Of a stretch of 30,703 bases of DNA, positions 1-7,400 are shown piece after piece (the first letter of the stretch is position 1; every line of letters begins with the position of its first letter). The notes beneath the pieces are model-generated. The model had not been told where the DNA came from and made no database searches. It was given only the letters and a program-made list of their open reading frames with translations. The DNA is from Dactylosporangium aurantiacum (lineage in GTDB: Bacteria; Actinomycetota; Actinomycetes; Mycobacteriales; Micromonosporaceae). Both the position numbers and the translations under genes were made by a program. The stretch is taken from positions 1 to 30,703 of the forward strand of contig NZ_JNYJ01000080.1 in NCBI RefSeq assembly GCF_000716715.1, in the 5' to 3' direction.

Positions 1-467
1 TCCGGCTCCGGCTGGCTGATCAAGGTGAGTGTGATGCCGACGTTGGCGGCGAGCACCTGTTCGGCGGCGTCGGCCGCCGGCACCTTGAGCAGTCCCTGGA
101 CGGCGGCGGCAGTGAACCGCTCGCGCAACGCGGCGTGCGCGGGAGCGGTGACGGCGCAGGGCTTTCCCGGCTCGACGCGGCCGTAGAGCAGCCCGTAGAA
201 CGACGGGTGCTCCAGCCCGAACCGCACGTGCCTGTCCCAGCCCTGGCGCAGGTCGTTCAGCGGGTCGCCAGAGCTCTCGACCGCCGTGTACTGGGTGAAG
301 CCGTGGTTCACCACGGCGTCGATCAGGCCCTGCTTGCTGCCGAAGTGGTGGTAGAGCGTCGGGGCCTGCACGCCGGCGCGTTCGCACACCGCCCTCGTGG
401 ACACCGTGCCGCCGGCCTCCAGCATCTCCGCCGCGGCGAGCAGGAGTCGGTCCCGAGAATTCTGCAT
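1..467 (-). CDS. TetR/AcrR family transcriptional repressor (3' end outside window)
   Basis: I translated this by hand; the frame is open from an ATG at 467 to the window edge (155 codons, C-terminus missing). The N-terminus has the TetR helix-turn-helix: a helix RDRLLLAAAEML, then VCERAGVQAPTLYHHFGSKQGLI, with the family's typical T-L-Y-x-H-F-x-S-K recognition region at about residues 35-50. The rest is the helical ligand-binding part. It is transcribed away from the dehydrogenase gene at 525 and shares a 57-bp palindrome-rich control region with it, the usual layout of a local repressor and its target. Known for the family: TetR proteins dimerise on such palindromes and leave DNA when a small ligand binds. 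The ligand cannot be told from sequence. The codon GTG/ATG choice is clear because the HTH begins directly after this ATG. Confidence 0.9.
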   Translation of the reverse strand, partial: MQNSRDRLLLAAAEMLEAGGTVSTRAVCERAGVQAPTLYHHFGSKQGLIDAVVNHGFTQYTAVESSGDPLNDLRQGWDRHVRFGLEHPSFYGLLYGRVEPGKPCAVTAPAHAALRERFTAAAVQGLLKVPAADAAEQVLAANVGITLTLISQPEP

Positions 468-524
468 GTTGCTACAGTAGCGCATGTAGCGCTACATTCG
501 CTGCTATAGCGGAAGGAGAAGTCC
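468..524. promoter_or_regulatory. Divergent tetR/SDR promoter with nested palindromic operators
   Basis: A perfect 14-bp palindrome, ATGTAGCGCTACAT, lies at 484-497. It is flanked by GCTACAGTAGC at 471-481 (arms GCTAC/GTAGC) and by GCTATAGC at 503-510. A fitting rightward promoter is TTGCTA (469-474), 18-bp spacer, TACATT (493-498), so the central palindrome would sit between and on the -10 box. A strong ribosome site GGAAGGAG (511-518) precedes the dehydrogenase ATG. The operator role is inferred from the TetR gene next door. Confidence 0.6.
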
Positions 525-1385
525 ATGAGGACCTGGTTCATCACTGGTGGGACGCCTGGAGGGTTCGGCCTGGTCTACGCCGAGGCCGCACTGGAACTGG
601 GCGATCAAGTCGTGGTGACCGCGCGTCGCCCCGCTGAGCTGCGGGAATGGGCTGAACCGCACGGCGACCGGGTGCTGGTTCTCCAGCTCGACGTCACCGA
701 TGCCGAGCAGGTGCGTGCCGCGGTCACGACGGCAGAGCAGCGGTTCGGCGGGATCGACGTGCTCGTCAACAACGCGGGCCGTGGCTGGTTCGGCTCGGTC
801 GAGGGGGCCCCGGACGAGACGATCCGCCGTACGTTCGACCTCAACCTGTTCGCCGTGGTCGAGGTGATCCGCGCGGTCCTGCCGGGTATGCGGGCACGCG
901 GCGACGGCTGGATCGTGAACATGTCGTCGGTGGCAGGCCTCGTCGGCGCGCAGGGTTTCGGCTACTACGCGGCGGCGAAGTTCGCGGTCGAGGGACTGTC
1001 GGAGACACTGCGCCAGGAAGTCGCGCCGTTCGGTGTGCGCGTGCTCGTCGTCGAGCCGGGAGCGTTCCGCACCAAAGCCTTCGCCGGCTTCCGGGACGAG
1101 CCCGTCAACGAGACCGTCGACGCCTACGTGCCGATGGTCGAGGGCGTCAAGGCGGCGTTCGTGGACCATGACGGCAAGCAGGCGGGTGACCCTGAGCGCG
1201 GAGTACGGGCCGTGATCAGCGCGATGAACGCACCCGTTCCGCCGCACCGGATCGTGCTCGGCAACTCCGGCTACGACGTCGTCGTCGCGATGCAGAGAAC
1301 TTCATCGCGGCCACCAACGCGCACGACGCGAACGCGCTGGCCGCGGTCTTCGGCGACGGGGCCACCGTGCGCGATGACGGAATAA
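525..1385 (+). CDS. Short-chain dehydrogenase/reductase with out-of-frame C-terminus
   Basis: A classical SDR oxidoreductase acting with NAD(P)H; substrate unknown. The N-terminal dinucleotide motif reads T-G-G-T-P-G-G-F-G at residues 7-15, one residue longer than the usual TGxxxGxG. The NNAG motif, the serine in NMSSVAG and the YAAAK catalytic pair are all present. Homologous sequence continues to about M256-Q257 (HRIVLGNSGYDVVVAMQ). The last 29 residues (RTSSRPPTRT onward) are rich in R, T and P and do not look like SDR sequence: they read the neighbouring SnoaL-like gene in the wrong frame. The enzyme has therefore probably lost its natural last 25 or so residues. The core fold and active site are intact, so some activity is possible. 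It is probably repressed by the divergent TetR. Confidence 0.85.
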   Translation: MRTWFITGGTPGGFGLVYAEAALELGDQVVVTARRPAELREWAEPHGDRVLVLQLDVTDAEQVRAAVTTAEQRFGGIDVLVNNAGRGWFGSVEGAPDETIRRTFDLNLFAVVEVIRAVLPGMRARGDGWIVNMSSVAGLVGAQGFGYYAAAKFAVEGLSETLRQEVAPFGVRVLVVEPGAFRTKAFAGFRDEPVNETVDAYVPMVEGVKAAFVDHDGKQAGDPERGVRAVISAMNAPVPPHRIVLGNSGYDVVVAMQRTSSRPPTRTTRTRWPRSSATGPPCAMTE

Positions 1386-1588
1386 CCCGGGCCGGCGAGG
1401 CCGAGATCCACGAGTGGATCCAGACGCACCTGATCGACCCCAAGATCGTGATCACGCCGACCTCGTTCGCGGGCGACCGGCTGGTGGCCTCCGGGGAAGG
1501 TGAGTTCACCGGCGGGCCGCTGTCCTTCGCATTCGTGTTCGGCATCAAGGACGACCGGGTCACCGACCTCACGATCGACCCCGTCTGA
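1289..1588 (+). pseudogene. 5'-truncated SnoaL/NTF2-like protein gene
   Basis: The frame from 1289 encodes DAENFIAATNAHDANALAAV and goes on to DDRVTDLTIDPV before TGA at 1586-1588. This is the pattern of the SnoaL-like (NTF2 fold) family, which is normally 100-130 residues long. Almost the whole domain is here, but there is no start codon of its own at the N-terminus. Upstream in this frame the sequence is CGN arginine codons from the dehydrogenase gene. The only in-frame starts are internal, such as GTG at 1367, which would lose the first helix. The gene overlaps the 3' end of the dehydrogenase by 97 bases in another frame. The simplest reading is a deletion that joined two neighbouring genes. 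A single sequencing indel that hides a fusion cannot be ruled out. Confidence 0.6.
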
Positions 1589-1597
1589 TTCGTCACC

Positions 1598-1627
1598 GGC
1601 CGGGGCGGCCTGAGAGCTGCCCCGGCC
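1598..1627 (+). terminator. Hairpin terminator after the SDR/SnoaL unit
   Basis: GGCCGGGGC (1598-1606) pairs exactly with GCCCCGGCC (1619-1627). The stem continues inward through a G-T wobble and two more pairs around a six-base loop. It starts ten bases after the stop at 1588. There is no U-run, which is common for actinomycete terminators. Confidence 0.6.
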
Positions 1628-1630
1628 TCA

Positions 1631-1735
1631 CCGGCCAGGCGTGGCCGACGCTGCTCGATGAGGGCAGGGCCATGCCCATCTCGTTGAACCGATGGATGAC
1701 CTGGCGGCACAGCCTGAACGCAGACACGCCACCCG
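1631..1735 (-). pseudogene. Decayed IS630-type transposase fragment
   Basis: Read on the minus strand, 1671-1700 encodes VIHRFNEMGM, very close to the VIHRFNEIGL stretch in the helix-turn-helix domain of IS630-family transposases as I remember them. The downstream bases switch frame and give EQRRPRLAGE, which may be the remains of the WAGGRPRL segment that follows in the family. No DDE domain, terminal inverted repeats or start codon is left. About 100 bp are recognisable. The call rests on one short match, so confidence is low to moderate. It fits the deletion scar just upstream. Confidence 0.35.
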
Positions 1736-1801
1736 TCCCGGAGGCTGAGCGGCGTGTCATCCAACACCGTGAACGTTCGTGGTCAGAGCACCAGGCGCAG
1801 C

Positions 1802-2107
1802 TCAGGACCGCGGGCCGGGGACCCGCAGCGGGCGTTCGACCGCGTCCTGGGCGGCGACGGCGGCCATCAGCGCCCGGTACCGCGCCGGGTCCAGGTCGCC
1901 GGTCAGCAGCCGGTCGAACGCCTTCGCCTCCCGGCGGGCCAGGACCGGGCCGGCCGGGCGCGGCGGGGGCAGCGGGCCGAACCTGGCCGCGAGCCACCGG
2001 GCGGCCCGCGGCTCGTAGGCGCCCGCCAGGCGGTGGTGCCGGATCATCCACGCGTGCAGGGCGATCAGCACCGCGTACGCCACGGCGACGAACACGACGA
2101 CGAGCAC
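1802..2107 (-). CDS. Small single-span membrane protein, unknown function
   Basis: The product is 101 residues from a GTG start at 2107; an in-frame TAG lies three codons upstream, so no longer start exists. Residues 2-20 (LVVVFVAVAYAVLIALHAW) form one clear transmembrane helix. A basic, proline-rich stretch (RFGPLPPPRPAG) follows, then a helical cytoplasmic tail with REAKAFDRLLTGDLDPARYRALMAA. That tail resembles the short helical repeats of small actinomycete membrane proteins, but I do not recognise a named family. No strong ribosome site is visible. It points away from the condensin operon, with about 130 bp between their starts, so it may share that control region. Confidence 0.6.
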   Translation of the reverse strand: MLVVVFVAVAYAVLIALHAWMIRHHRLAGAYEPRAARWLAARFGPLPPPRPAGPVLARREAKAFDRLLTGDLDPARYRALMAAVAAQDAVERPLRVPGPRS

Positions 2108-2158
2108 ACCAGCAGGCTACGCCCGCCGTCCCCCGGACGTGCCGCGGCAGGCGGCGAT

Positions 2159-2219
2159 GTGACGCCCCCGGGTTTCGGCCGATATCCTTGCGGACCGGAG
2201 CGGATCGGACCGGAGCGGA
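2159..2219 (+). promoter_or_regulatory. Putative promoter of the condensin-like operon with a 15-bp direct repeat
   Basis: GTGACG (2159-2164), an 18-bp spacer and TATCCT (2183-2188) fit an actinomycete housekeeping promoter. Just downstream, CGGACCGGAGCGGA occurs twice in direct orientation (2191-2204 and 2206-2219), one base apart. It lies in the presumed leader, ahead of GGGGA and the GTG start at 2241. The repeat could bind a regulator, or it could be a simple slippage duplication. Confidence 0.4.
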
Positions 2220-2240
2220 ACAGGCGGGGAGCAAGCGCGC

Positions 2241-3752
2241 GTGGTGCAGGAGTGGCAGCCGGACCTGTTCGACACCGGGCCGGTCGGCAGCTCCGAGCAG
2301 CCGGAGGTGCGCTCGCCCGCCGCCGACGCGTCGATGCGGGCCCGCTGGCGGGCGCTGATCCTCACCGACCCGGTCGCCCGGCTGGTCCGCAACGCCGCCC
2401 ACGCCACCGTCCACCAGGCCTACGACCTGCGCCAGCTGGCGCTCGCCGCGGTCGACATCGCGGTCGCGTCGATGGGCTTCGCCCGCCAGGTCACCCTCGC
2501 CGAGCTCGTCGAGTCGACCGCCGAGCTCGCCGCCGTCATGCACCCCGCAGGCACCCCCGACGACCACCAGGACGCGGCCCGCTGGGTGGTGAAGGGCCTG
2601 CTCAACGACGCCGACAACCAGGGTGCGTTCGTCTACACGTTCGTGGACGCGCAGGTCACCCCGCCGCGCCGGGAGGAGTACGCGTTCAAGCTCCTGCAGC
2701 TGCAGGACGGCCCCGACGGCGCGGTCGTGCTCGCCTCGCACCAGGCGGTCATGCTGTACCTCAACGGCCTCGACCTGGACGTCGACGACGCCGAGGCGGC
2801 GTTCTCGGTGGTGCTGCAGCGCCAGCTGCGGGACCGGCGCTTCGAGGCCGCCGCGCGGACCGCGACGCAGGCCGAGCGGGTGTCCGTGGCGATGTCGGCG
2901 TCGCTCGCCGACGTGCTCGACGCGACCCGCCGCGACGTGCGCGCCTTCGACTGGATCACCGACGTGCCGCACCGCCTGGCCCGCGCCCGCGACCACGTCG
3001 AGGCCCGCATCGCCGCCGACGCCGAGGTGCTCAACCACGTGGCGGCCGGCATCGACACCGAGACCGACAGCGCCGTGCGGCAGGCCTCCGGCGACCTCGT
3101 GGAGACCCTGCGCCGCATCCGCCGGGTCCACCTCGACCTCGCCGAGCGGGTCGCCGGCGCCCGGGGCGTGTTCCTGCAGGCGCAGCTGAGCCAGGTGTTC
3201 GCCCGCCGGGTCCACCTGCGCCTGCTCAACATCGAGCCGGAGCTGTTCCACCCGGTGCTCGCCGCGCCCGCCGACGACGCCCGGGTGGTCGCGGAGGCGT
3301 TCGGCGACCGGGTGCTCGGGCTGCGCGTGCCGCGGCTGCTGCACCTCGACGGACTCGTCGACATGCTGCTCGCCCCACCCCGGGCCGCGGAGCCCGACGA
3401 CGTGGAGCCCGAGACGCCGGGCGACGTCGAGGGCGTCGACCTGCAGGCGTACCCGCCGGCGGTGGTGGCCGAGGCGACCCGCGTCCTGCGCCGGGCGTCG
3501 GACCACCCGGTCACGCTCTCGGCGCTGCTGGACTCCGCCGCCGGTGGCGGTGCCGACGTGCGCGAGCTGGTGCTGCTCAGCGCGCTGTGGTCGTACGCGC
3601 CGGATGTCGCCGACCCCGACGAGGACCGCGGCGCCGACCTCACCGCCCTGGTCTCGGCGCTGTCCGCGGAGCGCTCCGGCGAGCGTCTCGACCATCCCCT
3701 CGCGTGGGGCGACGACCTGCTGGTCAGCTACGAAGGAGGGCTCGAGGCGTGA
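2241..3752 (+). CDS. JetA/MksF/MukF-like kleisin subunit
   Basis: The 503-residue product is the first gene of a coupled kleisin-KITE-SMC operon. Residues 45-180 look like the N-terminal winged-helix block of MukF/JetA. The helix around LVRNAAHATVHQAYDLRQLA leads into a wing that ends FKLLQLQDG, VVLASHQAVMLYLNGL and the acidic DLDVDDAEAA, a layout shared with JetA (DUF5716-like) proteins. Residues 180-360 are long amphipathic helices that would contact the SMC neck. The C-terminal 80 residues form a second predicted winged helix. Known role of such proteins: bridging the two SMC heads and closing the DNA-entrapping ring. GTG at 2241 and GTG at 2244 are both possible; GGGGA lies 10-13 bases upstream. 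The gene ends GTGA-overlapping the next gene. Assignment is by pattern and synteny, not by a search. Confidence 0.65.
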   Translation: MVQEWQPDLFDTGPVGSSEQPEVRSPAADASMRARWRALILTDPVARLVRNAAHATVHQAYDLRQLALAAVDIAVASMGFARQVTLAELVESTAELAAVMHPAGTPDDHQDAARWVVKGLLNDADNQGAFVYTFVDAQVTPPRREEYAFKLLQLQDGPDGAVVLASHQAVMLYLNGLDLDVDDAEAAFSVVLQRQLRDRRFEAAARTATQAERVSVAMSASLADVLDATRRDVRAFDWITDVPHRLARARDHVEARIAADAEVLNHVAAGIDTETDSAVRQASGDLVETLRRIRRVHLDLAERVAGARGVFLQAQLSQVFARRVHLRLLNIEPELFHPVLAAPADDARVVAEAFGDRVLGLRVPRLLHLDGLVDMLLAPPRAAEPDDVEPETPGDVEGVDLQAYPPAVVAEATRVLRRASDHPVTLSALLDSAAGGGADVRELVLLSALWSYAPDVADPDEDRGADLTALVSALSAERSGERLDHPLAWGDDLLVSYEGGLEA

Positions 3753-4492
3753 CGGTCCCGATCGAGGACGTGTGGGCGGCCGCCGAGCTGGTCGCGTTCG
3801 GGCTGCGCACCGGCGCCCGGCCGACCGACGGCAACGCCTACGGCCAGCTGCTGGAGCGGTACCGCACCAGCACCGCCTTCCGCGACGCCGTCGACACGGT
3901 CGCGGGCGGGCTCGGCCTCGTCGTGCTCGGCGCGCCGGCCCGCACCGGCCTGGTGCTGAGCACCCAGCCGGGCAGCGTCTTCGCGCTGCGGATGGCGGAC
4001 CTGCGCGGTGGCAGCATGGCCGCCGACGACAAGCTCATCGCCGGCCTGGTCGTCCTGGGCATCGCGGCGTACGCCTTCCCGCACGACATCGACCTCGACG
4101 GCACCGACGTGAAGATCGTCGAGGTGGCGGCGCTGGACCGGTTCGTCCGCGACGCGATCGACCGGGTCCTCGCCCTGCCCGGCGACCCCGACACCGTCGA
4201 CGGGCAGGCCCGCAGGGCCGCCGAGGTGTACCGGCGCACCGCCGCGTTCAAGCCCAAGGACCGGCTGCCGGGGCCGGCCCGCGGCTGCACCCAGTTCGCG
4301 GTCCTGGAGGTGCTCGGCTGGCTGGTCGAGCGGGGCGCCGCCCGGCAGCTGCCGCAGATGGGGGCCACCTCGTATCAGCTGACCGACCGGTTCCGGCTGC
4401 TCGTCGCCGACGTGGCGGGCGGCGAGGCCCTCGAGGCGCTGCGCGCGGTGCGCCGCGCGGCGGCCGCCCAGTCCACTGTGGATGGTGCGTGA
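3749..4492 (+). CDS. JetB/MksE/MukE-like KITE winged-helix subunit
   Basis: The 247-residue product starts at GTG 3749, which overlaps the upstream stop (GTGA). A perfect GAAGGAGGG ribosome site lies nine bases before it. The N-terminal part (LLERYRTSTAFRDAVDTVAGGLGL followed by beta-rich VLGAPARTGLVLSTQPG) resembles the first winged helix of JetB/MukE proteins. The C-terminal part contains a second one ending YQLTDRFRLLV. The size matches MukE/JetB (about 200-250 residues). In the family these proteins dimerise, bind the kleisin and contact DNA. It ends TGATG-overlapping the SMC gene, so the three subunits should be made in balanced amounts. Identification depends mostly on the operon setting; on its own the sequence would be called hypothetical. 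Confidence 0.6.
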   Translation: MTVPIEDVWAAAELVAFGLRTGARPTDGNAYGQLLERYRTSTAFRDAVDTVAGGLGLVVLGAPARTGLVLSTQPGSVFALRMADLRGGSMAADDKLIAGLVVLGIAAYAFPHDIDLDGTDVKIVEVAALDRFVRDAIDRVLALPGDPDTVDGQARRAAEVYRRTAAFKPKDRLPGPARGCTQFAVLEVLGWLVERGAARQLPQMGATSYQLTDRFRLLVADVAGGEALEALRAVRRAAAAQSTVDGA

Positions 4493-7400
4493 TGGTGGCG
4501 CCCGCGCGGCTGTGGCAGATCCGCCGCATCTACCTGGACCGGGTCGGCTCGCCCGCGGCCCGCTTCCGCGACGTGTGGCTCGACCTCACCGGCCGGGACG
4601 GCCGCCCGCTGGACACGATCCTGTGGATGCGCAACGGCGGCGGCAAGTCGACGCTGATCGCCCTGGTCTGCGCCCTGATCCGCCCCGACCGGCGGGACTT
4701 CCTCGCCACCGCCACCACCGGCCGGCACCTGGAGGACTGCATCCTCGGCGCCGACACCGGCCACGTCGTCGTCGAGTGGACCGACCCGACCGGCCGGCGG
4801 CTGGTCACCGGCGCCGTCTACGAGTGGACCGACCGCGTCCAGCCCGCCGACCCCAACGCCGGCCATGACCGGCTGAAGCAGTGCTGGTACGCCTACACGC
4901 CCGGCCCCGAAGTCGAGAGCCTGCCGTTCGCGGGCGCGGACTTCAAGGAGTTCGTCCGGGCCGTCGAGGGGCTGCCCACCACCGCCGAGGCGGTCGTCAC
5001 CACCAAACAGGACCGCTGGGCGCAGGCGCTGCACGACCGCGGCCTCGACCCGGGCCTGTTCACCGCGATCCTGCGGATCAACGCCTCCGAGGGCGGCATC
5101 GAGCACCACTTCAAGTTCAAGACGTCCGACGACTTCGTGCAGTACCTGCTGAGCCTGGTCACCGAGCCCACCTCGGCGACGAAGGTCGCCACCATCCTGC
5201 GCGGCACCCGGGAACGCCTCGCCCGCCAGCCCCGGCTGCGCGCCGAGATCGCGTTCTGCGACGAGGCCGTCGACCTGCTCGAGGTGCTGGACCGGGCCCG
5301 CGCCGCCGTCACCACCGCCACCGCCGAGGCCGGCGCGGCCCGGGAGGCGGCGCTGCGCCTCGCCGCCGGGTTCACCGGCGCCGCCGCCCGGGCCGCCCGC
5401 CGGGCCGGCACCCACGAGGCGGAGGCGGCCGCCGCCGCCCGTGCCGCGCAGGACGCCCAGGCCCGCGCGGCCGGCCTCGACGTGCTGCTGCGCGAGGAGC
5501 AGTGGCAGGCCGCGTTCCGCCGGCACACCGACGCGCTCGCCGCGGTGCAGGACGCCCACCGCGCCGTCGAGACCCGCCGCCGCCTGCACCGCGCCTGGCA
5601 GCTGGTGCCCGCCCTCACCGACCGCGACCAGCTCACCTCCCGCCTCGAGGCGGCCCGCCGCCGGCAGCGTGAGGCCGAGGCCGGCGCCGCCCCGCTGCGC
5701 CAGGCCAGGGCCGAGGCGGCCGCGGTGTACCTGTCCGTGCTGCGCGACGCGTGCGCCGAGCTGGACGACACGGTCGCGACCCTGGCCGCGCAGGCCACCG
5801 ACGCCGCCGAGCAGCAGGCGAAGTCCCGCGCCCTCGCCGACGCCCTGCGCGCCGACCTCGGCGGCCTGGCCGGCCGGCACCGCGCGATCGAGCAGCACCT
5901 CGCCGCCTTCGACCATGACCTGCACTCCGCCGCCGACGCCGGCCACCTGACCACGACCGACCCGGCCGCGACCGACAGCGCCGCCGGATCGGGTGGCGCG
6001 GCTGGATCGGGTGGCGCGGCTGGATCGGGTGGCGCGGCTGGATCGGGTGGCGCGGCTGGATCGGGTGGCGCGGCTGGATATGGCGCGGGCGGCCCGGATG
6101 GCGCGGGCGGCCCGGATGGCGCGGGCGGCCCGGATGGCGCGGGCGGCCTCGACGGTGGCGGCGCGGTCACGGTGCAGCGCCTCGCGGCGGCGCTCGCGGC
6201 GGCCCGGAGCGAGGACGACGCGGCGGCGCGCCGGCTCGCGGAGGAGCTGCCCGCCGAGGCCGAACGGCTCGACGCCGACCGGGCCGCGCACGAGCGGGAC
6301 CGGGCCGCGGTGCACGCCGCCGTCACCGAGCTGACCCGGCAGCTGGCGACCCTCGACAGCGTGCGCACGCCGCTGCTCGCCGAGATCGAGGCGCTCGCCA
6401 CCGACCCGCGGCTCACCGCACTCACCGAGCGGGACACCGTCGACCCGGTCGCCGAGCACCGGCTCCTCGTCGACCAGCTGTCGGAGGCGATCATCACCGC
6501 CGACCGGCAGCGCATCCAGCTGGCCGTCGCCGACGCCGAGGACGACCGGGCGGTGCAGGCCCTCGCGTCGCCGCGAGGGCTGCTGCCCGCGGCCCTGGAC
6601 CTGGCCCGGGCCGCCGACGTGCTGGCCGCCGAGCGGATCCCGGCCAGCACCGGCTGGCACCACCTCGCCGACCGGGTCCCGCAGGACCGGTGGGCGGCCG
6701 CGGTGCAGCGGGTGCCGCACCTCGTCGGCGGCCTGCTCGTGCACGACGAGGCCGACCTGGCCCGGGCCCGCGACGCGCTGCACCGGGCGAAGCTCTTCCC
6801 GACCAGCGCCGTGCAGATCTCCACCACGACCCGCCTCGACGAGGCGACGCAGGACCCGGCCCGCCTGGAGGCGACCGGGGGCGCGGCCCGGGACGCCGCC
6901 GGCGGGCCCGGGCGGGAGGCCGGGTTCGTGCTGGAGCCGGCGCCGGCCATGTTCGACCGCACCGCCGCGGCACGGGAGGCCGACCGGCGCGCCGAGAGCC
7001 GCCGCGACCGCGGCGAACGCGTCCAGGAGCTGCTCGACGCCCGCGACCACGACCTGCGGCTCAAGGACCAGCTGCGGCAGCTCGCCGACCGCTGCCCACC
7101 CGGGCACCGCGAGCACCTCGACGCCGAGCACCGGCGGGTCGGGGAGCTGCTCGGCGAGGCGCGGGACCGGGCGGAGCGGCTCGACGCGGCCCGCGGCGAC
7201 CTCGACGCCCGCGCCGGCCGGCTGCGCGAGGCCCAGCAGCGGCTCGCCGAGCGGCGGCGGATCCTCGCGACCCGCCTCGGCGTCCTGCAGGACCTGTCCC
7301 GCCGGGCGCCGGAGGCCGACCGGCAGCGCGCCGAGCTGGCCCAGCTGCCGGCCCGCCGCGCCGACCTGGAGCGGCAGCTGGAGCAGGCTGAGGAGCAGGA

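Noticed and set aside
5986..6144. Tandem 18-bp repeats as a CRISPR-like array
   Set aside because: Units are directly adjacent with no spacers, lie in frame within a gene, and no cas genes are near.
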